DNA of 64,000 bases from Spirochaetales bacterium (GCA_022360655.1 JAKSCK010000237.1:26091-90090); one strand, 5' to 3'. Positions 7,301-16,761 are shown, numbered from the stretch's first letter. Notes: a model not told the origin generated them from the letters alone. Translations and numbers: made by a program.

Positions 7301-9310
7301 TTGAAAGGTTTTTGACCGTGAACCATCTGGAAGAACAAGAGCCAAAGGGGGACTGGTTCCCATTTCACCAGCCTCAATTTTTAAGGACGACCCCTCAGCG
7401 CGCAAACGCGCTATCGGGGTTTCCGGAACAAGAACAGCACCCAGAGCGGAGTCTCTGGTCCAACCTTCCAGTTCAGCACCGAGCACAAGTGGGAATACAC
7501 CCGAATCCGAGGGAAGCGCTATTTCAATGGCATCAGAATACTGGCGTGGATTGGTCAAAAGACCTGTCTCATCAGGAGCCCCTTCTTGAAAGATTCCCGT
7601 TGCCAGAGGAATTAAGGGTTGAAAACCATCCGTTCCCTGGAGTTCAAAACGCCATACTCGTGCTTCTTTACTTTTTGGGATTCGCAAAGTAAAGCCATGA
7701 TGAGTGGGATCCTCCACCAAGGATTTAAGAGAAAGCCTTTGTTCACTGCCATCCTCTCCAAGACAGAGAAGAGTTAAGCCTCGGTTGACAGAAGAAATCA
7801 CAGAACCAGTGATCTCACCTCCATTCATGGGGAACACCATTCCAGGTTTCCACGGTTCACTCTCTTCGAATCCAGCAAAGGACACCGAATGGAGCGTGAT
7901 GTAGGAAGGAGGGGGAACACGTAAAAGAGGAATCATTATTTTTTCCCCAAGAATACCGTGAGAATCTTCCCCCTGAATCGTCAATACCGATTCTCCAGCT
8001 CTTCCTGCTGGAACGTTTAATGTCCAGAGCCCCCCCACATCATCTATGCGTCCGGTCTCTTCCCCATAGGTCCAGAGAAGGGTCCCCTCTCCATCATCAT
8101 CTTGAAAGGATCCTGTGAGAACAAAGCTTTGGGTCTTTACCCTCTGAGGAAGTTCATCCCCCCCATCCCATTCCACAATGGGGCGGTCAGCCTCCCGATC
8201 AACGGGTATACGGGGCTTGATTTCTGTGATGTTTCCCGCTCCATCCTTGGCTTGAATCCGTACATCGATTTGAGAAGCATTTCCAGGAAGGATGAGATCA
8301 AATGTCCATCGAGAATCGCCCCTTCTCAAAGGCACTTCAAGGGGAGCTTCTTTTGGCAGAAGAATTTGAAGAGACTCCACCCCCGAAGGGTCGGACACAT
8401 GTCCACTCAAAAAGACATTTCCAGGAACGGGTGAATAAGATTTCTCCTCCTTTATGGGAAAATCCAATTCCAATAAAGGGCCACCATTGTCCACAAAGAA
8501 CAGAAAGGGAACTTGAGATTGTAAACCTTGAGAATCAGTGGAACGGAACCACCACACCACTGGGCCGTCTTCTATTTTCCGAGAATCAACGGGAAGAGAA
8601 AAGGAAACTTGCGTAGGAGAACTCTTCTTTCGAAATGATAAGGGAATCCATTCTTCTCCACCATCTTGAGACAGCTCTAATGAAGCCATTCCATTGCTGT
8701 CTTCAAACTGTCCTTTAAAAACAGATTTGCCGGAAATAACTGTTCCAGAAACAGGACTCTCAATGCCGCCTCGAGGAGCTCCCATATCCACGATGAAAGG
8801 AAGTTGAATGACATCACTCTCGATACCATTGATGTCAAAAGAACGTGCCTCAAGAACATGGGCTCCATCTCCAAAAGCTTCCACATCCAAAACAATGGAC
8901 CAAGAGGTTTTTCCTGAAGCCTCATGCCATTGCCCTTCATCCACCCGAACTTCCACCCGGGACACACCATCATCATCAAGAGCTGTTCCGATGATGGGTA
9001 AGCGCCGGCCAACATGGGCATGGGGCTTTGGGTGAGCGATGGCTAAAAGTGGAACATCCGTCTGAGGATCAACAGTAAAGTCAAACGGGCCTTCCAAGCG
9101 CACATTTCCGGCCTCGTCCTCACTCCGAACAATGAGGTTATGCTTCCCTTCCTCAAGTTCATCCAAGTTGATGGAAAATGACCAATGGGAATCGCCATCC
9201 ACCGGCTCAAAGGCATATTCTTCTGCATTCCCTCCTGCAAAGAGGGGCAGAAGAACTGCAAAAAACAGAGGTAATATCACTGCAGACTTTTTATGATGAT
9301 TTTTATTCAT
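4388..9310 (-). CDS. Giant Ig-repeat surface protein with C-terminal beta-barrel
   Basis: 1640 residues. A signal peptide (LPLFFAVLLPLFAGG) is followed by about a dozen bacterial Ig-like beta-sandwich modules to roughly residue 1470. Their hallmark is W-x-F-x-L ... DG-x-H-x-L-x-V-x-A-x-D-x-A-G-N, then D-x-x-x-P. Two acidic, Ser/Gln/Glu-rich linkers interrupt modules near 1005-1075 and 1340-1355. The last 165 residues alternate polar and aromatic/glycine strands and end FSVGLRLGLL, as expected of an outer-membrane barrel. The mature N-terminus begins in the middle of an Ig module. The start has SD AAGGGGGG. It lies 37 bases after the giant lipoprotein gene, so the two are probably cotranscribed. 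Likely role: barrel-anchored adhesin or surface fibre. The Ig call is firm; the barrel and function are inferred. Confidence 0.8.
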   Translation of the reverse strand: MNKNHHKKSAVILPLFFAVLLPLFAGGNAEEYAFEPVDGDSHWSFSINLDELEEGKHNLIVRSEDEAGNVRLEGPFDFTVDPQTDVPLLAIAHPKPHAHVGRRLPIIGTALDDDGVSRVEVRVDEGQWHEASGKTSWSIVLDVEAFGDGAHVLEARSFDINGIESDVIQLPFIVDMGAPRGGIESPVSGTVISGKSVFKGQFEDSNGMASLELSQDGGEEWIPLSFRKKSSPTQVSFSLPVDSRKIEDGPVVWWFRSTDSQGLQSQVPFLFFVDNGGPLLELDFPIKEEKSYSPVPGNVFLSGHVSDPSGVESLQILLPKEAPLEVPLRRGDSRWTFDLILPGNASQIDVRIQAKDGAGNITEIKPRIPVDREADRPIVEWDGGDELPQRVKTQSFVLTGSFQDDDGEGTLLWTYGEETGRIDDVGGLWTLNVPAGRAGESVLTIQGEDSHGILGEKIMIPLLRVPPPSYITLHSVSFAGFEESEPWKPGMVFPMNGGEITGSVISSVNRGLTLLCLGEDGSEQRLSLKSLVEDPTHHGFTLRIPKSKEARVWRFELQGTDGFQPLIPLATGIFQEGAPDETGLLTNPRQYSDAIEIALPSDSGVFPLVLGAELEGWTRDSALGAVLVPETPIARLRAEGSSLKIEAGEMGTSPPLALVLPDGSRSKTFQVQTDFTPPVLLLDEPIPEWVRETLTVKGTVQDEGGVAKLTWKFQDQAPQEISLEEDGDQRIFSFELNPEYQSDASGLLVIQAFDDSGNHSEHIAPLTIDTTVPEPIKEAMTPTTMGARATLLYQWKNQEWPAELYVEDSQENIIAQASLKSQYWVLPLEIGAESGELSLVAEDEAGNRFKEPLNLEYNAQIDAPHTVIQTPVPGSVVRGPVDLAGLVMDDDTVAQVRWRVDGGYWRELPGGSSFRVPLPLGELEDGTHRLEVEAEDAVGNISAPSLVVFQLSRKEAHVEILEPVVGLPARHATRISGIAQDENGIQSVLLSFDHGQTFVAAQADGMVSADDIHSLSNLTSENFPERNSSETPSQQESEEEAGESLDAEGDSTQRLSQDKDSDSLQNLDSLFNNQQKPVEWFYVLDTSVLEDGVHSLLVKVVDGAGDEALLAGILDVDNQAPRLQLSQPPEGLEVAGSMVLEGRLVEPGGLASFHYVLERDGTTLVEGVLSEKGVFHKKLELPVLESGPVLLRMEAVDQAGNSTAVTRSLLIGSGTRVVQPFLTLPLEGGEEGPYFHLAGHVEGVQASDTLLLVVDGKDYGPLEFGDEGLFERLFSPGELPAGNRSIRVDVLAGSDRIQGKERQFTLKEEGPWVLINSLPPFSAVGEYPQITGQCGYWLEDENHSVDQNEPSQEPSSQRSNKIKAPKALSIELSFDGGLTFKRAGGKEDWKYLLDTSDLSDGTLSLLVRAGFQNDEWAYARTILRLDKTPPELSLDESPADGRFNGELLISGQSEDDRALKDVSVSVRPGSSGRYEVPSFVQGMYLDVAALGATWVNAGLGLTFFDDNVKLQVSAGWAPDHVTVKGKTLPARVSGAAVGATLLANMVYLPLGYWWGPSWEPISLSLAIGANFTYFTSLGSAGGGVMSAVVLQTEIPKITFANRRFLTYLAPYLEGRMWFFSSDVNTEPAFTFSVGLRLGLL

Positions 9311-9347
9311 ATTCCCCCCTTGCTGTCAGAAACATGTTTGTGAGAAT

Positions 9348-12300
9348 TCAAAGTTCTGGTCTCAGCTGAACATAACGGTATTCGTTGGAATGAAAACCAA
9401 TCGCCATATCATAATTTCTATCCCCATTGGACTTTGGCCAGGCTGCAGTGGAAATTCGCTCACCATCCACAACATGGAACAGAGGAACTGTTCCTTGCTC
9501 CCAGTCATCCTCTCCTTCCCGGAGGGCATATTTCAGGCCCTGGAAGGTGCCAACATTAGAGGAATTGAGATAACCCACAACTGGTATGTCCTGAGTTCCA
9601 ATGGTGAGCAAATCCAAATCTGCCTGGGCCCCAACGTTTCCAACACTGTCCACAATCTCTGTCTTCTCAACAGAACCTGTGGAGAGTTGAACTTGGAAAT
9701 ACATCAAATCCCCTGTGGAAACTTTGTAGGCCGTCACATGGGCTGTGTTTTCTGAGTCCACCCGCACACTGGGATATTTTCCAATGTAGCTGGATGGGTT
9801 TGTGATGTTATGAGTGGTCCATTCAGCTGAATGATCCGTAGGTGGTGTTTCACCTGTGGCATAGGCCAACTTAAGAGCGCTGTTTTTTGTGTCGTAATAC
9901 ACAATGACAGGCTTGCCATCTTTATCCACCGTGATGTCACTGTATTCCCCTACATCACTGGGATCAGTGGAGGGTTCTGTACCATCAACGATGTTCTCAT
10001 CCCATTTGCCATTCTCATAAATATACTCACGGTTATTTGAGGCCGTATTTTGTGCATTACTAAAAGTCAGATTATAAATGGACGTTCCATCATCCGAGAA
10101 ACGCGCGTACTTTAATGCGTTTGAATGGCTATCATAATAGGAAATATGAATGATATCCCCATTCACAAACATACGAGGATTTTGGAACTGCCAGAGCTTT
10201 TTATCTTCTGAGAATCGCTCAACTTCTTCTAATCGATTGGTTGAATAAGGATTTCCGTTCCAACCATCCCAGAGTTCCGCGTTTTCTCCCCAAAGAACAA
10301 GCCCACCACTGCCAGTATTCCAAGCACCATCATATGTACCGCCACCAAAGAAGTTTGCTAAATACACAACATACTGTTTTCCCGCTTCACTGATGCCAAT
10401 ATCTGTGTACTCGGCAGGATCATATTTATGAAAAATTTCTGATTGCGCTGTATTGTTTGCAATATAAACATCTGCGTCGCTGTATTCTGACCAAGAGGCC
10501 CAGAGGCCCCCATCCAAAGGATTCGCGGTCAGTGCTCCATGAACCGCTCCAGAGCTTCCCGTGATGGATTCATCCACCTTCCAAACACTGAGGTATCGGT
10601 CATCGTTCCAGAGAGTACCAGAAGGGTTGGCCTCTTGGTTAAAGGTTTGGCTGTTATCATTGGAATGATTCATCATGGGGATCTCATTCACTTTCAGAGC
10701 CAATAAACCAGAATTTTCTATGACACCATCCAAATTTGTAAGCAACACAGAAACCTGCTGGGACCAGTCTGCATTGGAGTCCCCATTGTTGGCGTATTGA
10801 TTTCCAATAAGATCAGTAGAAGAGGCTCCTCCTTGGCCAGTTAAGGAAACGGTTGCCGTATTTTCTGCTGTACCAAGGTTGTATCCACGAAGCACAATCC
10901 TTGTTCCTGTTCCTTCTGGAACAGGGTAACGTCCTTTTTGGGTTCTCAGAATCTCGGTGCTGTCATTAAGTAAAATGGTGGTGATATAGGGCATCACATC
11001 CACCGTCATAGAGTTGAATGGTTCTGAAAGATCACTCAACTCTTGAAGTACTTCAGGACTGGCATTGTTCCCAAAATCGGTCACACGGACTTTGACATCC
11101 ACATTGTTTTGTGCCGTTGTTGCAATCTCTTCCGTGTTCCATTGATAAGTAAAATCCACGATGTGGCCTGAAGATTCAGTGAAACTCCAACTGGTGATTT
11201 CTGCATTCACTCCTGCAGGGGCTTTCAAGCCTCCAGAGGCCTCCAAAGAGGCATCATCCCACACAAATAAATCAAAAGGATTTCCACCATTCAGGCCATC
11301 AATTTGAAGAGTCACATTCTGGATTCTTTGGTCATCGGAAACCCGGCCAGTCAGTAGAACCGTTCCACTCACATCCGCATCATTATTGTTGTAACCACCA
11401 CCAAGTCCTGCGGGTTGCAAACGTCCTGTACGGCCTGCCGCACTGGTCACGGAACCTTGATTGAGGTGGAACAATCGGGCTGTAGGAGCCACAGAATCGG
11501 TGTTGGCCACATCCACAGAAAATTCCTGAATGGCCGTCAGTTGAGCCGAATCTGTGATTTGAAGCAAGAACGGACGATTCTCTCCATCTGGAATCCCCGC
11601 AAAATCAGCGGTTCCTAAAGAAATGGTTAAATCCTCTCCAAAAGTTCCTTCTTTGAGTGCTGTGGCTGAGCCAATATTTGCGAGAGGCGTATCATAAAAA
11701 AGGGCATAGCTTAATGTGCCATTACCCCCACTCACCGTGGGCGTCATCACAAAGAGATCATTCCGAACCGTGAATGCCCCTGGTCCAACGTAGATTTCAG
11801 TTTCATTGAAATTCGAACTGGAATCAGAAGCATCACCATCTCCATTGAGATCGGTTGAAATTTTCAGACTGTTGATGGCAGGACCATTATTTGCCAGAGC
11901 AATTGGTTGAACATAGTGGGCTGTATTCCCCCCATGATCGTAGGCCACATAGTGCACATTCACGCTACCATCAGGAATAATGGTGGAATCCAAAACAACG
12001 CCCCAATCCCAGGCCAAACCACTCACCAGGTTCTCAGAATATCCATCACCATCGCCATTTCCACCGTTCTCATCCCACTGCTCAATGACACTGTCAATCA
12101 CCATGATGGCGGAAGATTGATCTGGATACAGTGCACTATGGGATCCTGAATTTCCATGATCAAAATTCCGAGTACTCATGGGCACATCTCCCTGAGTACT
12201 GTGTGTGGAGTAGGTGTACGTAGAGGACCCATCTGGGTTGTAGGCCATTCCTCCTCGCTCAAGGTACACCTCCACTTTGGCAATACCACTCACAGAACCC

Positions 12301-15134
12301 ACATCCTTAATTTTGCCCATGAGCTGAACTTGCGAGCCAATCAGGTTTTGCGTTTGGCCTATGTAACCAGGAGTATCAGTAATGGTAGGAGGAAGATTGT
12401 CCACATTGAGAGTGATAGGAAGTATGGTTTGATAATTGGTGTAGTCCAAAGCTTTCAGCTTGAGATAGAGGATGCCACTTTCAGGAATCACCGTACGTGT
12501 GTCCACCTCATGATGCAAACTCCAATGATCAAAGCTTTGCCCATTGGCATCAATATAGGGATTTTCCTGATGGGTCACTGAACCAGATAGAGTATGAAGA
12601 GGATAGGGATAGGATATTCCATTATCCAAACTCAACCAAATCTCTTTGACCGTTTCATCATCCAAAACATCGCCATTGATGGTGATGATGCCTCCAGCCG
12701 CATCATTCGATGCATAGTTCACATTGGTGATGATGGGAATGGAATCATCCACACGGAAGGATCGTTCAACCGGTGGAGATCCATAGGTTCCAAATCTATC
12801 CCGGGCACGAACCTGAACATGGATATCTCCGGAATGTCCACCAGAACCATCGGTGTCATAAAGTTCTCCAAAACGGTTCAGCTCAAAAGACCAGCTTCCG
12901 GTTCCTGCTACTTCATACCAGCGAGATTCATCAATGATGCGCTCTCCTGAATCCTCTAAACCATTTCCGTTGAAATCAATGTATTTTCCAGCAGGCAAGG
13001 TCACCGTGTCGGAAAAATTAGGTGACTCACCATCAGCGGTATTGATGTCAACTCGGGTAAAGACCGCATCCACAGCCCCATCATCATCAAAACTTGATCC
13101 TGCTACCGTCACAGAACCGCCAATGCTTGCTCCAAATGCAGGGTTCAAAATAGAAACCAGTGGCAAGTCCAGTTTGTTATCAATGAAGAGATAATAGGGA
13201 AAGAGAAGTTCTCCATTCTCATCGTCATGGATTTCTTGCGTTAAATTGGTTTCAAAGATATTTCCGGCAAGGTCTGTCACTCGAACCCGAATGGGAGTTT
13301 TCCAAATGTCCCCTTCCGCTGAAAGTTTTTCTGAATCCAAGTCATTCTCAAAGGCCTGCGTGTTCACAGAAATTTGAAAGTTGTACAAATCATTGGAAAC
13401 AGGAATCCATGCTAAAGACTCCTGATTGGTTTCATCACGTCCTACCACATACTCCACACTCTGAAGTTGGGTATTGTCCGAAGTTTGAACCCGGACATTC
13501 ACACTTCCATTGACATAGGTTCCATTACTTGGACTGTAAACACGGGCTTGAGGCGCTTGGGTGTCTCGGAAAATCTGAAGGTTTGTGACAGAAAATTTGC
13601 CAGACTGATCCACCGCCTTTGCCCGAATAGCAATGGGACCATCCACCAAAGGATGAGGCCAATTAGAAACGGAATAACTCCAATCCACCGTATCAGATGA
13701 TGTAAAAGAAGCCGAATCCCAATTTTCACCATCATCAAGACTCAAGAGGATTTGAACAATGTTATCTGTTTCATCCGAGGCATGACCTTCAATGAGATCA
13801 AAGGTGGCAAGATTAAGATAATCTCCAATTTCTGGTGATGTGAAGGCAACCGATGGGGCACCTGAATCAATGGTAAATGGAACCACGTCCGAAGTTTTTT
13901 CCGCCACTTGAGCCTGTACGGATTTCACATCACGGGCCTTGATTCGAACACTTCGGACACCAGGTGCTAAACCATCAAGTGGATACTCAATTCGAATAAA
14001 TTGATAGGGAGTCGTTCCAACCATTTTTCCCTGGTGAGGATTTGTGGAAGGATTTTGGTCGGGATCAATGGGACGCCAGAGGTTTGGATCATCACTATCA
14101 AACTGAATAAATAAAGCCGAAACATCCAAGGCATCATCATCTTCAATGGTGGCAATCACGGTTCCCCCTGGAACCATGATGTTTTCTTCTGCACTTTGAT
14201 CAGCTCCAGGATTGATGAATGTGATCACCGGTTCATCCCCAGTCATGTTGACTTCAATGGGGAGGCCTTCCTCATTGCTCTTCCCATAACTGAGTAAGTC
14301 TTCTGGTGTGATGGATATTCCAGAAACAGCATTTCCATTCTCTAACGAAAAAACGGCATCAATGGGGACATGTTCTGTTCCGCCATTGGCCGCAATCAAA
14401 TCATCAAAGTGGTACATGCGCTGAGAGGTATTTCCTGCATAGTCCTCAGCCACAAAAAGAAGACGATGTGTTTTATGCCCGCCATTGTTGGTAAAACTGG
14501 TGGTCCATGAGGATGTCCCAACAGGTGCTGTTAAAGAAGCTACTGCGGGATTTTCCTCTCCTTGGGGATTCCCAGGCTGAAGCACCCGAGCCGTAACCTG
14601 ACGGATTCGTCCATAGGGACCATCAAAGGCTTCTCCTTTGATGGCAAAGCTATAATCGGTGTATGCCGTCGTGGAATAACCTCGAGGAGAGGTAACAAGC
14701 AAGACCGGAGCTGTATTGTCAATGATGACCATAAGCCGCTCTTCCGTTTTTTTCCCCGTTCCATCCACATAGTAAAAACGGAGATCTTTCTCCCCATCAT
14801 CAAATTCGGTTGTATTTAATTCCAAAGACCAAGCAGAATTGGAAACCGTTCCGTTGATTCGCCGGCCATCAATAACGGCGTAAACCTCATTAATTCCCAC
14901 ATCATCAGAGGCTGTTCCCTCAAACTGAAAAATTCCACGAATGTATGTTCCTGGATTGGCGTTTTTGACATCCCCTTCTGGTGGATCAATATCCTGACGA
15001 GAACCAAGACCAACCAAAGGATTACGGCAAGCTGTAAGAATCGTTAAAAAAACAGCAACAATCGAAAGAATGAGAATGGTGCGAGTCCGTTGTTTGTTGG
15101 GGAATAAACGGGAAATTTTTTGGATCACTTTCAT
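9348..15134 (-). CDS. Giant Ig-repeat lipoprotein with C-terminal propeller-like domain
   Basis: 1928 residues. The N-terminus has a hydrophobic segment ending in lipobox L-T-A-C (C36), so it is a predicted lipoprotein. Residues about 45-1480 hold tandem Ig-like modules with recurring VDN-x-x-P, D-x-A-G-N and S-W-S-F/L-E-L motifs. From about 1495 the pattern changes to repeats such as DIxVDKDGKPVIVYYD and RVDSENTAHVTAYK, typical of beta-propeller blades; at least five are visible. It is first gene of a two-gene unit with the barrel protein; a GAGAGG ribosome site precedes ATG. The similar module style and adjacency suggest the two proteins act together on the cell surface, perhaps in adhesion or polymer binding. 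Function is inferred. Confidence 0.82.
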   Translation of the reverse strand: MKVIQKISRLFPNKQRTRTILILSIVAVFLTILTACRNPLVGLGSRQDIDPPEGDVKNANPGTYIRGIFQFEGTASDDVGINEVYAVIDGRRINGTVSNSAWSLELNTTEFDDGEKDLRFYYVDGTGKKTEERLMVIIDNTAPVLLVTSPRGYSTTAYTDYSFAIKGEAFDGPYGRIRQVTARVLQPGNPQGEENPAVASLTAPVGTSSWTTSFTNNGGHKTHRLLFVAEDYAGNTSQRMYHFDDLIAANGGTEHVPIDAVFSLENGNAVSGISITPEDLLSYGKSNEEGLPIEVNMTGDEPVITFINPGADQSAEENIMVPGGTVIATIEDDDALDVSALFIQFDSDDPNLWRPIDPDQNPSTNPHQGKMVGTTPYQFIRIEYPLDGLAPGVRSVRIKARDVKSVQAQVAEKTSDVVPFTIDSGAPSVAFTSPEIGDYLNLATFDLIEGHASDETDNIVQILLSLDDGENWDSASFTSSDTVDWSYSVSNWPHPLVDGPIAIRAKAVDQSGKFSVTNLQIFRDTQAPQARVYSPSNGTYVNGSVNVRVQTSDNTQLQSVEYVVGRDETNQESLAWIPVSNDLYNFQISVNTQAFENDLDSEKLSAEGDIWKTPIRVRVTDLAGNIFETNLTQEIHDDENGELLFPYYLFIDNKLDLPLVSILNPAFGASIGGSVTVAGSSFDDDGAVDAVFTRVDINTADGESPNFSDTVTLPAGKYIDFNGNGLEDSGERIIDESRWYEVAGTGSWSFELNRFGELYDTDGSGGHSGDIHVQVRARDRFGTYGSPPVERSFRVDDSIPIITNVNYASNDAAGGIITINGDVLDDETVKEIWLSLDNGISYPYPLHTLSGSVTHQENPYIDANGQSFDHWSLHHEVDTRTVIPESGILYLKLKALDYTNYQTILPITLNVDNLPPTITDTPGYIGQTQNLIGSQVQLMGKIKDVGSVSGIAKVEVYLERGGMAYNPDGSSTYTYSTHSTQGDVPMSTRNFDHGNSGSHSALYPDQSSAIMVIDSVIEQWDENGGNGDGDGYSENLVSGLAWDWGVVLDSTIIPDGSVNVHYVAYDHGGNTAHYVQPIALANNGPAINSLKISTDLNGDGDASDSSSNFNETEIYVGPGAFTVRNDLFVMTPTVSGGNGTLSYALFYDTPLANIGSATALKEGTFGEDLTISLGTADFAGIPDGENRPFLLQITDSAQLTAIQEFSVDVANTDSVAPTARLFHLNQGSVTSAAGRTGRLQPAGLGGGYNNNDADVSGTVLLTGRVSDDQRIQNVTLQIDGLNGGNPFDLFVWDDASLEASGGLKAPAGVNAEITSWSFTESSGHIVDFTYQWNTEEIATTAQNNVDVKVRVTDFGNNASPEVLQELSDLSEPFNSMTVDVMPYITTILLNDSTEILRTQKGRYPVPEGTGTRIVLRGYNLGTAENTATVSLTGQGGASSTDLIGNQYANNGDSNADWSQQVSVLLTNLDGVIENSGLLALKVNEIPMMNHSNDNSQTFNQEANPSGTLWNDDRYLSVWKVDESITGSSGAVHGALTANPLDGGLWASWSEYSDADVYIANNTAQSEIFHKYDPAEYTDIGISEAGKQYVVYLANFFGGGTYDGAWNTGSGGLVLWGENAELWDGWNGNPYSTNRLEEVERFSEDKKLWQFQNPRMFVNGDIIHISYYDSHSNALKYARFSDDGTSIYNLTFSNAQNTASNNREYIYENGKWDENIVDGTEPSTDPSDVGEYSDITVDKDGKPVIVYYDTKNSALKLAYATGETPPTDHSAEWTTHNITNPSSYIGKYPSVRVDSENTAHVTAYKVSTGDLMYFQVQLSTGSVEKTEIVDSVGNVGAQADLDLLTIGTQDIPVVGYLNSSNVGTFQGLKYALREGEDDWEQGTVPLFHVVDGERISTAAWPKSNGDRNYDMAIGFHSNEYRYVQLRPEL

Positions 15135-15604
15135 TCAAATTCCTCTCTTCACAAATCCAGCGATTTGCTCACCTTACTCAAATTCACCATGGGCGAGGTT
15201 CAGAAATTGACAGATTAACGAACGGTCGGTATCTCTCTGATGACAAATTCATTTTCGGCAAAAATGTCAACTTCAATAAATGAACCTTAAACTCTCTGTT
15301 TTGGAACCATGATCAGCGAAGCTCCGTGCATCATGAAAAGCACGTCTGAACTCCACATAAATACCACCAAAACCATAGGAATATCCATATTCTTTCAGAA
15401 TTTCTTTCTTTTATTCGGAAGAATTCCCAAAAAACACCATCCATGTTTTATAAAATCCTACAGCCCCCACAAATCTGAGAGAAACCGCTGAGGAACAGAT
15501 CATGAACAATGTTGTCTTGTTCTTGAGGAGATTTTCTCTTTCTCTTTCAAATCCCCAGACCTGGTTAATGCAATGGGAAACTAAGCTCGGATATACTTTC
15601 GTTT
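15135..15604. promoter_or_regulatory. 470-bp divergent spacer between giant lipoprotein and OMP genes
   Basis: No convincing gene: the short plus ORFs at 15309 and 15502 have no ribosome site and no protein-like composition. The region must hold divergent promoters. TATACT at 15592-15597 is a clear -10 hexamer only 7 bases before the ATG of the 219-aa OMP gene. Nothing else is identified. Confidence 0.4.
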
Positions 15605-16264
15605 ATGAAGTCAGTTCCCCGCGCCTTAATTGTTATCGTTCTCGCCCTCCTTCCGATGGCACTCTTTGGACAGGCGAATCATATGCGTGTCCGAACCTTT
15701 ATTGGCATTGAGCCCATTGGACGATTCACCGCTGATCATCTGAGTGTTCCCAACCCACCTGGGGCCACTGGACGAGTGACCTGGAATGCCTCATATCACA
15801 TATCTCCCGGTCTGGAAGTGTTTTGGATCATCACACCTCAAGTAGAAGTGGGAGCCGGATTCCGTTATGAACTCCAGCGAAGGGTGTTCCATGACTCTGT
15901 GGATGATGCCATGTTCCAATTCATTCCCCTCTATGCTGCGGTACGCTATCGATTCCTTGATACAGAGAAAGCAGACCTTTTTCTGGAGGGAAAAGCGGGA
16001 TATGCCTTTTTTCAGCCAAGCAAGGCTTTCCTGAGTATTTGGGATTCAGAGGGTGGAGCCTTGCAATCCACCAGTGGTGGGCTGTATGCGAGCGCCATCA
16101 TTGGAACGGTTTTTCCTTTCCTTGAACGCCCCAAATGGGCATTGGAGGCCTCCTTGGATGTGGGCTATGCCTATCACATGGCCAGAGGAAAGAATTCTGT
16201 GCGGGAATATCCCATGAATTACCATGCTATGACGGCGGACTTTTCCCTCGATTTTCGGTTTTAG
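15605..16264 (+). CDS. Outer-membrane beta-barrel protein (OmpW/OmpA-like fold)
   Basis: 219 residues. A Sec signal (LIVIVLALLPMALFGQA) precedes alternating amphipathic strands such as GLEVFWIITPQVEVGAGFRY, FIPLYAAVRYRF and ALEASLDVGYAYHM. It ends in a terminal-Phe strand (TADFSLDFRF), the usual barrel-assembly signature. Its length suits an 8-stranded barrel. It diverges from the giant surface-protein operon and may be functionally linked to it. There is no Shine-Dalgarno sequence before ATG, but a -10-like TATACT sits 7 bases upstream, so the message may be leaderless. No specific family can be assigned with certainty. Confidence 0.75.
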   Translation: MKSVPRALIVIVLALLPMALFGQANHMRVRTFIGIEPIGRFTADHLSVPNPPGATGRVTWNASYHISPGLEVFWIITPQVEVGAGFRYELQRRVFHDSVDDAMFQFIPLYAAVRYRFLDTEKADLFLEGKAGYAFFQPSKAFLSIWDSEGGALQSTSGGLYASAIIGTVFPFLERPKWALEASLDVGYAYHMARGKNSVREYPMNYHAMTADFSLDFRF

Positions 16265-16285
16265 ACATCATGAATTCTTAGGCCG

Positions 16286-16306
16286 ATCCCCTCCTCTGGA
16301 GGGGAT
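16286..16306 (+). terminator. Terminator-like hairpin after the OMP gene
   Basis: ATCCCCTCC/GGAGGGGAT, 9-bp perfect stem with a TCT loop, 22 bases past the stop. It is followed by TTCCCTAG, a weak T-tract. Confidence 0.6.
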
Positions 16307-16425
16307 TTCCCTAGAAAAAATCTACCAATCACTTTTTGGATAAAACCAAGAAAACTGCAACAACCTCTCTGAGTTTCCATTCTTCCTTGCGCTGCCTTCT
16401 CTCCAACTCAAACCCCCTTCTCCTA

Positions 16426-16455
16426 TTGAAGTGAAGCGACTTTATCCCCTATGAT
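16426..16455 (+). promoter_or_regulatory. Predicted sigma70 promoter of oadGAB
   Basis: TTGAAG (16426-16431), an 18-bp spacer and TATGAT (16450-16455). The expected start near 16462 gives a leader of about 90 bases. The rest of 16307-16551 holds no supported gene. Confidence 0.5.
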
Positions 16456-16551
16456 CTCTATGCTCACATTTACGGCTCTCCGCCCCTCGCCTGTTATTGA
16501 ACCTCGGTGTCACAAGCGGAAGTCGAGCGCTATTTTGCCCAGGAGACGATC

Positions 16552-16761
16552 ATGATAAATGTAGGACTCATCATCATGGCGGTTGGGATGTTGGTGGTTT
16601 TCGCCTTCCTTACCATCATGGTGGTCATGATGAGGGCCATGTCTGGCCTGATCCTGAAGTTCTTCCCAGAAAAGGAAGAACCCGTCCCCGTTCGCGCCGC
16701 ATCCGCTGGCGCTGACGACGCGGAAGTGGCTGTCGCAATTGCGGCCGCCTGCAGCCTCTAA
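16552..16761 (+). CDS. oadG: Oxaloacetate decarboxylase gamma subunit (OadG-like)
   Basis: A 69-residue protein with one N-terminal membrane helix (VGLIIMAVGMLVVFAFLTIMVVMM), then an acidic, Ala/Pro-rich tail. OadG subunits have this size and layout; they anchor the alpha and beta subunits at the membrane. The start at MINVGL has AGGAG six bases upstream; the track start 15 codons earlier lacks a site. It directly precedes oadA and oadB. Small OadG proteins are poorly conserved, so the call rests on topology and context. Confidence 0.82.
   Translation: MINVGLIIMAVGMLVVFAFLTIMVVMMRAMSGLILKFFPEKEEPVPVRAASAGADDAEVAVAIAAACSL

Noticed and set aside
4388-15134. Giant proteins as nonribosomal peptide or polyketide synthases
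   Set aside because: No carrier, adenylation or ketosynthase motifs; repeats are Ig-like beta-sandwiches.
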